A stretch of 64,000 nt of DNA from Bactericera cockerelli (GCA_024516035.1 CM044959.1:17938525-18002524), one strand, 5' to 3'; shown: positions 35,301-44,086, counted from the stretch's first letter. Notes: generated from the letters alone by a model not told the origin. Translations and numbers: made by a program.

Positions 35301-35329
35301 GGATTTCTTGAGAGAACCTTGACCTTCAT
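26048..35329 (-). CDS. DCAF13: DCAF13 / Sof1-like WD40 protein (six exons)
   Basis: Six exons (35329-35152, 29851-29669, 29428-29105, 28538-28347, 28009-27808, 26304-26048) with GT/AG borders and matching phases encode about 444 residues, against 445 in human DCAF13. Landmarks: N-terminus MKVKVLSRNPDQY, NATKLERVFAKPF, WD repeats with WDLTSQSC and LYDIRATG, NPMEAFVFTAANEDFNLYSY, DIYHTKRMQHV, SDEMNLRVW, and the basic Sof1 tail IRRIARHR...HSKPGTVPL. The family acts in the nucleolar small-subunit processome (18S rRNA maturation) and as a CUL4-DDB1 substrate receptor (established for human and yeast homologues). Exon 5 carries a one-base insertion relative to the expected frame near 27890-27905. 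Intron 1 is over 5 kb because of a Gypsy insertion. The last 43 bases, including the stop, are the first unit of the minisatellite. Confidence 0.95.
26333..26365. repeat. (TTTA)n microsatellite
   Basis: TTTATTTATTTATTT-type tetranucleotide run next to a family H repeat in DCAF13 intron 5. Confidence 0.85.
26350..26500. mobile_element. Dispersed repeat, family H
   Basis: CTTTTTATTAGTAGAACATA, then ACAAATAATGGTAAAAATTA, then ATATACATATGTCCTAACTA, closely matching 63541-63660. It lacks the terminal TGGCAATCTCTTCC block. Confidence 0.65.
26501..27543. other. DCAF13 intron 5, no gene recognised
   Basis: AT-rich intron with a small direct repeat (AACACAAATGTTAGTCTC and variants near 26878-26945) and the TACTTCCG palindrome at 27272-27312. 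A degraded tRNA-like SINE end may lie near 26990-27050. Confidence 0.5.
27272..27312. repeat. TACTTCCG palindrome (element end)
   Basis: TACTTCCGAAAAATTTC then TAATATTAGAAATCGGAAGT: a hairpin-forming sequence identical in plan to those at 11569 and 55910. Here the rest of the element is missing or unrecognised. Confidence 0.6.
27544..27755 (-). mobile_element. tRNA-derived SINE, family B, with (AAT)n tail
   Basis: Minus-strand element: degenerate tRNA head near 27665-27755 (GGGTTCAAAACCCAGCCGGG), body GACATGACAAGTTATCCTCC and TATAAATAAGGCGATATT, then an ATT-repeat tail. Sister copies: 35023, 47349, 50198, 58608 and 59879. Confidence 0.8.
27808..28009 (-). CDS. DCAF13: DCAF13 exon 5, with one-base frameshift
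   Basis: Acceptor GTCTTCAG precedes 28009; donor GTAAGG follows 27808. The first half reads REFVAGGYDKSLRLY...DIYHTKRMQHV and the second half, in another frame, LWSLDNKFVISASDEMNLRV and SKASEQLG. Ten bases separate the two conserved blocks where nine are expected, so one extra base lies near 27890-27905. Exon lengths sum to 1336, one more than a multiple of three, which confirms it. Sequencing error or real mutation cannot be told apart here. Confidence 0.9.
28347..28538 (-). CDS. DCAF13: DCAF13 exon 4
   Basis: Acceptor TCACCCAG, donor GTAAGG. Encodes PIRKVVMSLRSNMVSWNPME, then AFVFTAANEDFNLYSYDLRK and VDYAPTG, a WD repeat with the conserved NPMEAF and TAANED signatures of the family. Split Gly codons at both ends match neighbouring exons. 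Confidence 0.95.
29105..29428 (-). CDS. DCAF13: DCAF13 exon 3
   Basis: Acceptor TCTTTTAACAG, donor GTAGCT. Encodes SQFITVGIDSTIKTWD, SKVFATCGDTCQLWEHGRNE, FNPVDKHIMSACASDRSI and ILYDIRATG, spanning the central WD repeats. The last blade ends in the DxR-type YDIR associated with DDB1 binding in this class (family knowledge). Confidence 0.95.
29669..29851 (-). CDS. DCAF13: DCAF13 exon 2
   Basis: Acceptor CTTTGCAG, donor GTAATT. Encodes NLDGHKDGISCLAKHPTKLA, then SGAYDGEVKIWDLTSQSC and QAHDGHVRDVCYIPDG, the first full WD repeat (GH...WD). It joins exon 1 through a split Ala codon. Confidence 0.95.
29852..30335. other. DCAF13 intron 1, downstream of the Gypsy element
   Basis: AT-rich intron sequence between exon 2 and the low-coordinate LTR. 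No feature recognised. Confidence 0.5.
30336..30507 (-). repeat. Gypsy 3' LTR
   Basis: 172 bp, starting TGTTACAGTAGGATGG on the minus strand and preceded there by the purine tract GAAGAGGGGA. It differs from the other LTR by one base (GGTCG against GGTCA on the plus strand). Confidence 0.95.
30516..30900 (-). CDS. Gypsy integrase C-terminal tail (fragment)
   Basis: About 115 codons in a frame shifted from the integrase frame: MWYKKMPESETW, an RSYTVRTSEGAMLRRN segment, an acidic linker and a basic end (TRQRRQTKLPSRYKDY). The R-R-N and basic patterns are typical of the variable Gypsy integrase C-terminus. The frame change near 30890-30910 separates it from the catalytic core. Confidence 0.75.
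30779..31573 (-). CDS. Gypsy integrase core (fragment)
   Basis: Encodes a zinc-binding remnant (CETC), then the catalytic core with Asp in ISMDVF, Asp in ITDGATNF and Glu in NGKAESAVK, the D-D-35-E triad of retroviral-type integrases. The reading frame is separated from the RNase H frame by a one-base shift in a nine-T run (31627-31635, plus strand). The last about 35 residues are out of the native frame. Confidence 0.85.
   Translation of the reverse strand: MFWPNLNNEIKDLVQSCETCAKLSANQKRIEMKSYEVPKEPFEIISMDVFEVDIKGKKRRFLVTIDHYSDYFEIDELKDLSSACVILICKRNFSRHGIPRTVITDGATNFSSQEFQKFSNDWEFNHVMSSPHYPQSNGKAESAVKVVKTLIKKSIDSNTDFYQMLLLHRNTPNKTNFSPAKRLMNRWLRCHIPSINKDLEPIEQQCVQDKIKENKNRQKYIMIDIQLVDKTWRLMKMCGIRKCLKAKLGLKVKLRAKMGIDHIP
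31581..32879 (-). CDS. Gypsy reverse transcriptase C-half and RNase H (fragment)
   Basis: Contains VLADDILIVG (the RT catalytic ADD in place of the more usual IDD), FYGHILTSQGIKPDPSKI, the connection segment with FLGMVTYLSRYI, and RNase H residues in QADASSFALG, EKEMLAIVFA and ETDHSPL. The upstream RT half is in another frame, because of a six-base homopolymer at 32850-32855. Confidence 0.88.
   Translation of the reverse strand: MVYQQPWKFFQKKMLEVVHGLRGVFVLADDILIVGYGDSQEDAQCDHDKNLEALLKRLKERNVKLNPDKTHLCKKEIKFYGHILTSQGIKPDPSKISSIVNMPRPENKEAVMRFLGMVTYLSRYINKLSDTTEVLRKITRNGETFQWTDNEEKAFLNIKNIIADATKLKYFDPKKPITIQADASSFALGCAILQEDQPVAYASKMLTSTQKNYAQIEKEMLAIVFACQRFDQYICGQPNVVIETDHSPLVSIFKKPLLKIPKRLQSMILTLQRYNLLVKYKNGTSMYLADTLSRAPESLQNIEKQNDIYKISQEIDLCETVSTLRIINTGINYYDNKIVKISDESIQRIKEETNTDGQLQHLKQQIIKGWPEEKHKLSNELKCFWNYRADLTIEDGIILKGNQILIPVKLRKEFLKKNSLRTSWNRSYTKAG
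32791..34686 (-). CDS. Gypsy gag, protease and RT N-half (fragment)
   Basis: About 631 codons. Residues 1 to about 240: capsid-like gag with an N-terminal coiled-coil-like stretch. Then a CxxC...C segment and a CCHC knuckle (CYQCDKKGHFATVC, near 33835-33880). Then the protease active site LDTGATCSII (near 33660), and RT fingers/palm with STMDATRGFWQVKL and YRYLRLPFGL. Gag and pol are one frame here. The last about 30 residues follow a frameshift and are not native. Confidence 0.9.
   Translation of the reverse strand: MDKELEKQIQQIVQKKLAEYEAENKTLKAQLSEEKVKQSVTLVKQVNSLPLPSGLKLDGNVRSNIEHFRRMWNNFETASGLQTETNVVRVSTMLTAIGEEASMKIYKLIEKPEDKTTEEILSILIKKLTPEVNIRYERYIYNSMKQTEEESYQDYFLKLKTQSKLCEYKTMEDELLLDKIICSIKDVKLREKLWLKKNIDLSEAINICKSSEETKKQLEFLEDKQNEINKVEFKNKKFRHTKNQKKCAYCGGEWHNKIEECPARTSICYQCDKKGHFATVCRQRRNNIKYVHHNVPNNDDVDQKILQVNHFKDQGVFINLNVILPNSKVKTTSFQLDTGATCSIIGEKTLCNILEVENIQLCLSNAVLRAVNGTALGVKGKYTMKIRKGKHIFHLEFIVVDYDHKPLLSYKACDTLNLITYCREVLKICEIKNIQEKQLEKNIPHSTKKMVEKYKDVFEGIGEIAGEVDIDFSTEVTPVKQSPRRVPIALKDDLKMEIENMLKNNIIVEEPGYTDWTSNVTIVKRNNKLRVCIDPTHLNRAIKDTKQQLPTIDEIIPELNNAKLFSTMDATRGFWQVKLTERSSKLTAFWTPFGKYRYLRLPFGLSTAMEIFSEENVRSSTWFERCVCISG
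34768..34939 (-). repeat. Gypsy 5' LTR
   Basis: 172-bp LTR at the high-coordinate side; the primer-binding site lies just inside at about 34756-34765. One mismatch with its partner implies recent insertion. Confidence 0.95.
35023..35106 (-). mobile_element. SINE family B fragment
   Basis: Part of the family B body: CAGTAAGCCCAAGACATACT, then GATGACTTGTCATCTCCCGG. Head and (AAT)n tail are missing. It lies within 50 bp of the DCAF13 exon 1 donor. Confidence 0.65.
35152..35329 (-). CDS. DCAF13: DCAF13 exon 1 (start codon)
   Basis: ATG at 35329 starts MKVKVLSRNPDQYLRETKNS, closely matching the DCAF13 N-terminus including the length to HPFEGPREYVRALNATKLER. Donor GTAAGT follows 35152. The start is chosen by homology and because no upstream in-frame extension looks coding. 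Confidence 0.95.
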
Positions 35330-35476
35330 GGTAATTATTGTATTCGATGACTAGAATATAATCACTATTTCATGGCATTTAAATGTCTGTTGCGATTGAT
35401 GGATCAATTAACATATCTTACATAATTATCATAAATCTTAAGTCAAATAATCAAAATCACAAGTTTAAATTAAAAT

Positions 35477-36068
35477 CAGTGTTGCCAGATAGTAGACAAA
35501 AAATCCGCTGAGCTCCACGAAAAAAACCTCTGAATTTACAATAAAAACCTCTGACAAATACGGATGAAGTATCTGATTAAATTGAATATAATATGTCTAT
35601 AACAATAACACTATATACTATATAAAACAGGAATTTACAGGAACAGGAAATCAAAAAGAATCATTATATTTTGTTTTGTTAAAATGAATTTGAAATTTGA
35701 ATATTTTTTGTTTTTGTTTTAAATTTAGAAAAGAGAAGTGAGTTTAATCTGGTGTGGTGTCTATTCACCAATGTGAACATAGCAACATCAACTATTTTTT
35801 AAAAAAATCCCTTCTTGAAGGAAAATATCCCTACATATTTAGGTCCCATATTTTTCTCATGATTTTAAGAGATAGGTACTTATTAGAAATTGAAACTTTT
35901 CAACAAAATGGAAAGTATAAATGTTAAATTCTTTAAATATTGCTTCAAACTATTAAAACCTTTGAAAACCTTTGATTTTCAGCCTAAAATTATAAAACCT
36001 CTGATTTTCCCGCTGCGACCTTAAAAACCTTTGAGATCAGCGGAAAACCTTTGAATCTGGCAACACTG
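35477..36068. mobile_element. Non-autonomous hAT-like element, 592 bp
   Basis: Termini CAGTGTTGCCAGAT (35477) and ATCTGGCAACACTG (ending 36068) are perfect inverted repeats, continued inward by TCCGCTGAG and CTCA/GATCAGCGGA blocks. Both sides carry the identical 8-bp sequence ATTAAAAT (35469-35476, 36069-36076), the target-duplication length of hAT elements. The interior is AT-rich, with repeated AAAACCTTTGA phrases and no transposase. It starts about 150 bp upstream of the DCAF13 ATG, so it may lie in or near its promoter. Confidence 0.9.
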
Positions 36069-36076
36069 ATTAAAAT

Positions 36077-37209
36077 TTTATTTTAAAAATGTAAACAAAA
36101 CCACGTTTTTTTAGAATATGAAGATAGCAATCTTTAAATTTTGATGAGCAACTTTTAAATATTCATTGCAACACTGTATTTGATTTTGGCTGGTGTTTTG
36201 ATGGGTGTTTTGGTCATTTTGGTGTTTTCATGTTGAATTTTTATCTAAAGTCATAAAGTGTTTTTAAAGATTTTGATGTGTTTCTAATCACTTGTTTTCT
36301 ATTTTCCTTGAGAACTTTTCCTTGGGATTTAATGAGTATATTAATTACTGTCGAAACGGTCTTTTAAGTGTTTCCTCGTAAGCCCATTTTAGAAAACACA
36401 AAAAGTCACCTACCTGAATGTCAACATAAGAAAAAGTGACAATCTCAAATGTCCATCATGTCCTGCCTCCTTTGAAAACTGGTGAGTAGAGGTACCTACA
36501 CAAACATAGTAATAAGTTGGCATTTCACTTTCCTTAACACCTGCTCTGCTATGTTTTACATCATACATGCTAAAATCAGTTTCATTAATTCTTGAAAGTT
36601 TCTCAACTACCATCTCAGGTATGATGAGAATCAAACTAATTAATTGCAGGACTTACTTCCAAACCTGCTTGAATATTGTTCAAAAATGGGTTCGTAAAGG
36701 GTGTCCTCTTGTTAAATGCAAACTTGAATCAAATATTTGGGTTTTAAGAATCATCATTAAGGAAACAGTTAGAAAATTCCAACACTCTGAATGGCAAGAA
36801 GTAGTGATGATTGTGTATTGTGTAAATAAATACAATAAATAATGACAGATAGTTTGTGTTGACAGTTAAAATCACTTTGAAGTCCTGTTTCTTCTTTTGA
36901 AGAAAGTTGATCATATTTCCAATTACAAATGGTCTGAATGACAAAAGTACAATCTCATTTGAAATTACTATTAGGTCCATTTGAACCAAAATTCATATTT
37001 AATAAAACCTTCAGGCAATGTTGGGAATATTGTAGGTATCTATCTAGGGATGTGGAAGAAACCCCCATGACTGAGAAAAATAAAAAATCTATGATGTTTA
37101 TGTGTAATTGTGAGGGCTAAAAATTCCAATTGAAGAATAATAATAAAAATTATAAGACACACTTATTTTTACTTCCTGACTAATACCCATTATTCTAGCA
37201 GTTGATCAG
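36077..37209. other. Intergenic, no gene recognised
   Basis: AT-rich. Several frames of 60-90 codons lack domain features or codon-like composition. The first coding exon of USP47, if present, may lie between here and 47813, but I could not identify it. Confidence 0.45.
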
Positions 37210-37869
37210 TAGCCTATTCGAATATACTGCCCAGATTCTCCGAATCTCCTTTTCTCCGTTTGAACCGTCAAATATCGTTCAAATATCGATATCACAGAGT
37301 GCAATCGGAAAGTGAAAGAGGGAGTTGAAATAGCTGTTCTGCGCATGACATTACGTCAAATTGCCTATACTTCCAATGCTAACAAATCTCGATTTCTCTT
37401 TCCTTTTCAATTTCTGTTCGAATAATATTTTTTGGGAAAGTTAAACGGGGAGTAGGAAGGGCGCGTGATTTTTAAAAAAATGACTTCGAAACGGAGATTT
37501 AGGGCAGTAAAATGGTCGAAATTCGGGAAGAATAATTTCACTCCCCCAATTGGTTTTAAACAACCCTAATGGTAATTACTCACCATACTTACTTATTATA
37601 ATTATTAAATAAGTAAAAGTATGTCATTTTATTAACATATTATATCATAGAATATTATTGTCCTTCTTTTTTAACGCAATAATTCCTTTAATTGAGAGGT
37701 CGTTGTTTTCGAAGATTTCTAGCCAAACAGCCGTTTCCATAGCTATATTGCTATATTTTACTATTCTTTACAATTATTTTTACCTTCGTAGTCATTACTG
37801 CGCACTCTGAAACGAGAATTATTTTATACTGAACTAGGGGTTTAACGGTACTTAGCAGCGGAATTTTTG

Positions 37870-39035
37870 TTACATCTAACTAGTCGTCTACCCGTACTTC
37901 GTAAAGGGATTTTTTTAAATATAATAATCCGTACTCCTTCAAGATATTATTATATCACGTTTTTTAACTAACTAACCATTTACCCATATTCTGCAACGAA
38001 ATTTCTCTTATATCTAACTGGGTGTCAACCCGTGCTTCGCAATGTCATTCATTTTTAAATTAACTAGAGCTTTACGTGCTTCGTAAGTGAATTTTTTTTA
38101 CATTTTACACCCAACGAGTTATTTACTCGTACACTGCAACGTGGTTTCTTTATTACCGAACTAGTCGTCTACCCGTGCTTCGTAGCAGGTTTATTATTTC
38201 CATTTTTTTAAAATACTTTGTATACCTAACTAGCCGTCTACCTGTACTTTGTAGCAGGATTATTTTTCCGTTTTTTCTTAATACTTCGTATACCTTACTA
38301 GCCGTCTACCCGTCCTTCGTAGTAGGTTTATTAATTCCGTTTTTTTAAATACTTTGTATACCTTACTAGCCGTCTACCTGTACTTCGTAGCAGGATTATT
38401 TTCCCGTTTTTTCTTAATACTTTATATACCTTACTAGCCGTCTACCCGTACTTCGTAGCAGGTTTATTATTTCCGTTTTTTTTAAATACTTTGTATACCT
38501 TACTAGCCGTCTACCCGTACTGTTACAAAGTACGGAATAACATCTACCTAGTTAGGTATAAATCTTATAAAAAATACTACGTTGCAAAGTATGGGTCGAC
38601 AGCTAGTTAGCTATGAAAAAATTCCCGTTGCAAAGTAGAGGGTCACTACTATTAAGAGGCACAATATTTACCAGTATAAAATCAAGAAAAAATTATAAAA
38701 GATAAAGCTTTATAAAAAATACATACATAAATAAATAAGTAAATGATACTAGTGTCCTAACTAAAGGGCGTATAAAAAAGGTATAAAACCCGAAAAAAAA
38801 TCCGTTGCGAAGTACGGGTTGACGGCGAGTATGCTATAAAAAATATGCCGTTGCAAAAAACAGGGTATCACCTAGTTAGGTATGAAGCGTATATAATACT
38901 CCGTTGCGAAGTACGGCTTGATGGCTAGTTAACTATAAAAAATATTCTGTTGCAAAGTACGGGGAAAAATCTAGTTAGGTATAAAACATATAAAAATAAA
39001 TACTCCGTTGCAGACTACGGTTTAGCGGATTGTTG
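37870..39035. repeat. Inverted tandem array of Helitron-3'-end-like units
   Basis: From 37870 to 38520 a unit starting ACTAGCCGTCTACCCGTACT, followed by TCGTAGCAGG and a T-rich spacer, recurs about every 65-70 bp in its regular part (38160-38520). From 38520 to 39035 the same unit occurs in inverted form (TTGCGAAGTACGG, then GACGGCTAGTTAG-like). In inverted form the unit resembles the GCGAAGCACGGGTTAACTGC-TAGT terminus of the Helitron at 57291. Units diverge outward. Confidence 0.75.
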
Positions 39036-39107
39036 GCTTAAATATATAGCAGAATTATAGGATTTTTTTCCTTACCTTTAACATCGTAATATTTTATTTT
39101 ATTTTGC

Positions 39108-39290
39108 TTATAATTCCGCCACTGGTCGCTGCTCACATTGACACAGTTACTCATTTTTCATCACGGAGTATGAGTGGATGCAAGTACAGTGCACAAAAAT
39201 ACTGCGCTGCTGGGGATCGAACCCAGGGCACCATGCGTGCAATGCCTAACGCCTAGCGCGCTAACTCACTCCGCCACGGTGACGTCAGTG
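39108..39290 (-). mobile_element. tRNA-Ala-like SINE, family G
   Basis: Minus-strand head GAGTTAGCGCGCTAGGCGTT then GGGTTCGATCCCCAG resembles tRNA-Ala with a TGC-type anticodon loop (family inference). The body shares CATACTCCGTGATGAAAAAT-type sequence with the copy at 45381-45640. Nested inside the 37210-39410 element. Confidence 0.75.
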
Positions 39291-39410
39291 ACAATACATT
39301 GAAAAGGAGAATCGGGGATTTGGAGAAGTGTATTCGAACAGGAATCACTCCCTTTTTGCGAAACGGAGAATTGGAGAATCGGGGAGTGGGCAGTATATTC
39401 GAACAGGCTA

Positions 39411-42400
39411 CTAGTGTCATTATTAAGTGATCCAAGCCACAAATTATTAAGGAAAAAATCATGTATAAGGTGTGTATAAAACCAAGGACTTCTTGGACTA
39501 ACACCTTGAACATTTGACCATCAGTGATCGGTCTTATAATACAGTGTTAATGTTAATTATAAAAGAAACACCAAACAGTTATTTAATGAAAAATTAGCTT
39601 AAAATAGTGTTTTGAACATGTGAATCTTTTCATGATAATTTATTGGTGTTCCTATAGGTAAATTCAAAATTAGTCTCATAGGAATGTGAACAGTTAAGTA
39701 TACAATTGATAGGTATTAAATATTGGAGATGGGACTGTTAAATCATTTTCAGTTATTATTATTTTTATTTTTTGCCAATTATTCTCAAGTCATAACTTGA
39801 AAATTAATGAAAATTATCAAACATCTATGGAATAATTAATGCATAATTATTACCATTGACATGTAAACACAGTCAAACTCTTTAAATAGGTACTGAAAGA
39901 GTGATTCTATAAATCCCATATTAGTCCTGTTTATGTGGCAGCACCCCTAAAACATTTTTCCACCAGCTGTGCCTGAATAAGATGTGCTTTCCATGGAATG
40001 AAGTTTTAAAGATAGCTAGGTTCAATGAATACTTTTAATTCAATTGTAAAATTCCCAACAGCAAAAAAATTCTTCTGTTGACAAAAATATGAGATAAAAT
40101 GTTTTCTTTTCTAGTTTAGAAGGTCAAACATGAAGGTATCTACCTATAGATCTGACACAAAAATGGATGAAGTGTTTTCAAAATAAAATTATGAAGCCTG
40201 TGTATTAGGATAAAAGGACAAGATGTTATCAAAGATGTGTTCATAGGAAGGTATAAGAAGGCATTGGGTGACATTGAATATCTGCATAAATAACATTGAA
40301 TACCTACATAAATAAGGTGGTTGTCTGGGAGTAAGCAATATCTAATTTACATCATAGTAATATATGTTTATAATTTACACATTTTTATCAAAGTACCTAC
40401 ATATTTACATTTTAATACTCATTTGGGAAATTTGTTCGATATTTATAATATATCTTCTTATATCCAAATAAATATTCACTTTGATGCACCATCAATTTAT
40501 GTACTTAATTCATAATAAGTAGAATTTAGAATATGTCCAATTTTATTACTTTTTAGAATTATTTTCTACAAAAAAAAATACTCCAATTGATATCTAATAG
40601 TATAAGAAAGAGAAAACATGATCATCAAATTCCTGTAAAAAAATCTTTACCTACCTATATTGTATCATACCATTCTTCTTATATCTCATAATGTTTGCAG
40701 CCTAGATACTTGAATCTAGGCTATTGTGATATTAAAAGAAAAAATATTAATATAATAATAATTAAATTAAATACTTTCACATCTTCTCTTTCAATACGTT
40801 TTTTGTATTGAGGTGAAAAGTGGGAAGTTAGGTGTAGGCCAGAGAAAAATTTGCATTGATGTTCAAAAACGGGGTCACGAACCAGGAGTGTGGCTAGGCT
40901 ATATGCCCCCTTGACCAAATTGACAAAAGAAGAGAGAAATAAAAACTCATCATGTCTTGTCTAAAATATTTTATTCTCAGCTACTGACTGTTGAAAGATG
41001 CAAAGTTCACTTACTAATTTAAGGTTTTGAATTTTGACTATCAATTCTTGTTGGCAAAGGAGCTTTAGAAAGAACACTGTAGGTACTTTTTCATTGCCAT
41101 TAATCCAATTGTCTATTCTGAAATAAAGTTAAGAAATCAATATTGATACATAGTCACATGTTCCCGTATTAATTTGTATCCAATAATAATTAATTTAAGA
41201 TTTATTTGTTAAACATAACCGTCAAAACATTGTAAAATAAGCTGCCCTAGTGAAGTTTAGGTAGCTCTGAATGGTTTTTTTTTTTTTTTTTTTCATATTC
41301 AGTAATTTCAGTTGAGAATCATGACAAAAACTTTCTTAAGGTCAAGTCTCTATTTTTAGAACTCCTAGATCAGGGCCTGATATCTTCACCGTGAGAGAAT
41401 GTAAACATCAGTGTTGAATGAAAAGTGATCAACACAGAACACTCTTGTTGTCTGGTACCTATCTACATTGTATGTTTCGTGTGCGTTTTCATTTCTCAAG
41501 TTCGCTTTACGAGGTATAAGGGTACAAAATGAACGTTAGCTCCATTTTCTGTAATTATCTCAGAATAATTACGTCCTAACCAAAAGGCCAAATGTTACTT
41601 CAATCCACAAAGGTAACATTCAAAACTTGACGACCGGAGATCGCGATCTTTTCTAGATTTGATTTTACTTATATATTTTTTTTCTTTTTTGAGGGGAAAC
41701 TAACTTAGAAGTATGCTAGATTTTGAAGATGGAGAAGGACTTATACATATTTATTAATGATATTTTGCTAAATAAAAGAAAAAATAGAAAAAAAGTAGGC
41801 ATTCAAAAAAATGGATTACATACAATATAAACCTTGCGCAGTAATTTAAAAAAAACTTCTATCGAGTTTTCTATTGAGAAAACTTCTACTAACAAGAGCT
41901 ATCCGTCGAAGTGTCAAAAGAAATATACATACCTACGTATATGTAGTCTGCGTTATGGTCTCTTGTCAGGGTCGCAAATATCAGAAAGTTACCTTCAGGT
42001 GAAACTCTATGGTCGTATGTATTTCTTGTCGAAATGTAATTTCACGCCCCCGCCTGATGATGTGTTAATTTTAATATATTTTTCTCAAACTTAAAAACAA
42101 TCCGTTACCTCCCTCATACATACGAAGTGTTTTAAAACACTCAAATCTTAAAAGATACATGAGAACTAAGTGTTTTCAAAGAAGTCATGTGGAAAAACAT
42201 AGAATTCGAATGAATTAATTACCGTTCAAATTATGTGTTTTCTACAGTAATGTTTTTTAGCGAAACACCAGCCTTGTCAGGTTTTTCCCCCCTATATGTA
42301 TGTATATAGTTTTTTTTATTATGTTTTTCCACAAATTAATAAAGCAGTCCAAGTCCTGTTTGACTGCTGAAGTAAAGGGACTTTTCAGTCTTTCTCGGCA

Positions 42401-42424
42401 GTTTGAAGATATTTACTTATTTTA
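39411..42424. other. Intergenic, no gene recognised
   Basis: Long AT-rich stretch. Small frames (39253-39513, 40321-40515, 40721-40918, 41834-42094) show no domain. A T17 run lies near 41277-41294. No RNA gene or clear transposon seen. Confidence 0.5.
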
Positions 42425-42645
42425 ATTTGGGTTTAACGTCGCTTTCAACTGCATGTTCATATTACGACGGGGGCGTTACCCTCCATTCGAAGGAAACTCA
42501 CAAACCTGCTACCCAAATTAACCTCACCCAGCCTGGTTTGGGCCGGAATGTCTTCAACGAAGCCTTCAACCTCGCTGGACGTTGGTGATCCTACGAGAAC
42601 CGATGCATTCAACGCGCCATCAAAACACCTAACACTTTTTTTCTC
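42425..42645 (-). mobile_element. 5S-rRNA-derived SINE, family D
   Basis: Minus strand: head GCGTTGAATGCATCGGTTCT then CGTAGGATCACC (5S-like), a partly deleted middle AACGTCCAGCGAGGTTGAAG, then the shared body CAGGCTGGGTGAGGTTAATT, GTGAGTTTCCTTCGAATGGA and GAAAGCGACGTTAAAC. Confidence 0.8.
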
Positions 42646-42778
42646 TTTAGGTGTTTTCACACACCCATTTCTTTTAAATGTGTTTTCAAAAACCCATTTC
42701 TCTTCTAGGTGTTTTAAATTAATATTTTGATCGTGCTGTTACTGGAATGAAATCCTCACAGATAGTAGGTAATGTGAC

Positions 42779-42895
42779 TTTATTTATTTAATACATGACA
42801 AGATTCCACAATAAGGACCACACCTATGAAGTATGGTACTTGTGTCGTGGGATGCAGCCTTGTTTTGGTTTCGGTGTTAATTTTTATTACTATAT
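42779..42895. mobile_element. Dispersed element shared with the minisatellite insertion
   Basis: TTTATTTATTTAATACATGA, CCACACCTATGAAGTATGG and TGTGTCGTGGGATGCAGCCT match 15189-15392, with a shorter spacer between blocks. Class unknown. Confidence 0.7.
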
Positions 42896-43165
42896 CCTTT
42901 TTTATTGTGTTACTTATTATTGTCTATAAAGAGTTTTTCAATCGGAGAGACTGTAGACATACGCAATTCTGCCTCATTCTCCCATTTTCTCCTATCTCCC
43001 ATTCTCCTCTCGATGCCTCATTTTGAGAACCTCTGGAGTGCGCAGCTGCACAATCGTTCGACTCGATCTCAAAATCTTCAAATAACAAGTTTCTAATTTT
43101 AGCCTGTCCATATTCCCATTCTATTTTCTTACGTTTCCAACTCCGACGGCTCAGTGTATGCTTCA

Positions 43166-43335
43166 GGCGAACTCTTTGGTCCTCAGTAGACCGCTGATGG
43201 TAAGCAACGTCTAGCGTGTTGAGAACTTCGTGGGCGATTAAATCGGACCAACTGTGGCTAGGTGGGTGTCTGGTTTGTGAGTTTCTAGTGAATGGAGGAG
43301 TCTAAACCTCCGCTGCGACCTGCCCTGCCGCATTG
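43166..43335 (+). mobile_element. Diverged 5S-derived SINE, family D
   Basis: GTAAGCAACGTCTAGCGTGT and TTTGTGAGTTTCTAGTGAAT followed by GGAGGAGTCTAAACCTCC keep the order of the 5S head and family body with many changes; an old copy. Confidence 0.55.
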
Positions 43336-44086
43336 AACAAACGTAAAGGGAAAAAAAAGAAGGTAGTTTCTCATCTTTAAAATTCGCCTACGAAAACACA
43401 GCCGAATCAGATTTATTTATTTGATTTTTATTCATCTTTGGACACCACTTGTACCTCAGACGACCAAAGAGGAGTTTCTCGAGTCCATATTTTTCGAATA
43501 TCCAAACGATCCATATTTTTTAACTTCAAAGTCCAAAGTGCAAGGCCAAAGATACGACTCTTACTTAAGGTTTTAAATAATATTTTTTTGGATAGGTACC
43601 AAGAAAAAAAAACGTAGATTTAGTTAGTCCTGATTTTTGTTGATGTTGTTATAATGGTGTTTTTCTCTCAGATCCATTCTCCCTGGTCGTAGTAGATTTT
43701 CTTGAGTAATAAAACATCTGGTTGCGTTGAATTGACCCACCGGGACGCGACAGGCCCTTCTCCTTGGATTTCTGCCCAGTGGATAGCATAGGAGACCCGG
43801 TGCTCATGTGGCCCCCATGTTACACGGGCCCTTTCCCAATTTGACGGTCAACACCTCCATCTCGCAGCGATGGAAATTTCAAAGTTCAGCAAAAGTTGAC
43901 GAATCATAATTCTAAATATTACCAAACGGTGTTTAGTTCAAAGTTCAATGACAAACTGATTTGAAGTGATTTGGTAATTAAACATTTCTAATTCAATGAA
44001 TAATAAAATATGTTATAAAACTTGCTGTAAAATACATCTATAAAAATTGTAAAAAAAACTTAAGGTTTTCAATTTAAAGTTAAAGT
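43336..44086. other. Intergenic, no gene recognised
   Basis: Includes a GC-richer stretch at 43725-43870 (CACCGGGACGCGACAGGCCC and nearby) with no open frame of note; probably an unrecognised repeat. Confidence 0.4.

Larger units (their letters stand above)
37210..39410. mobile_element. 2.2-kb inverted-repeat element (TAGCCT...AGGCTA)
   Basis: The left end, TAGCCTATTCGAATATACTG followed by CCCA and TCTCCGAATCTCC, is mirrored at the right by GGAGAATCGGGGAGTGGGCA and TATTCGAACAGGCTA. Additional CTCCGTTT/AAACGGAG blocks repeat inside both ends. The interior holds an inverted array of Helitron-end-like units (37870-39035) and a tRNA-Ala-like SINE (39108-39290). No transposase frame. Flanking duplication not clear. 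Confidence 0.75.

Noticed and set aside
26048..35329. DCAF13 as a processed or dead pseudogene
   Set aside because: Introns are present with good splice sites and conserved phases and only one indel is seen, in a window where other coding regions show similar likely errors.
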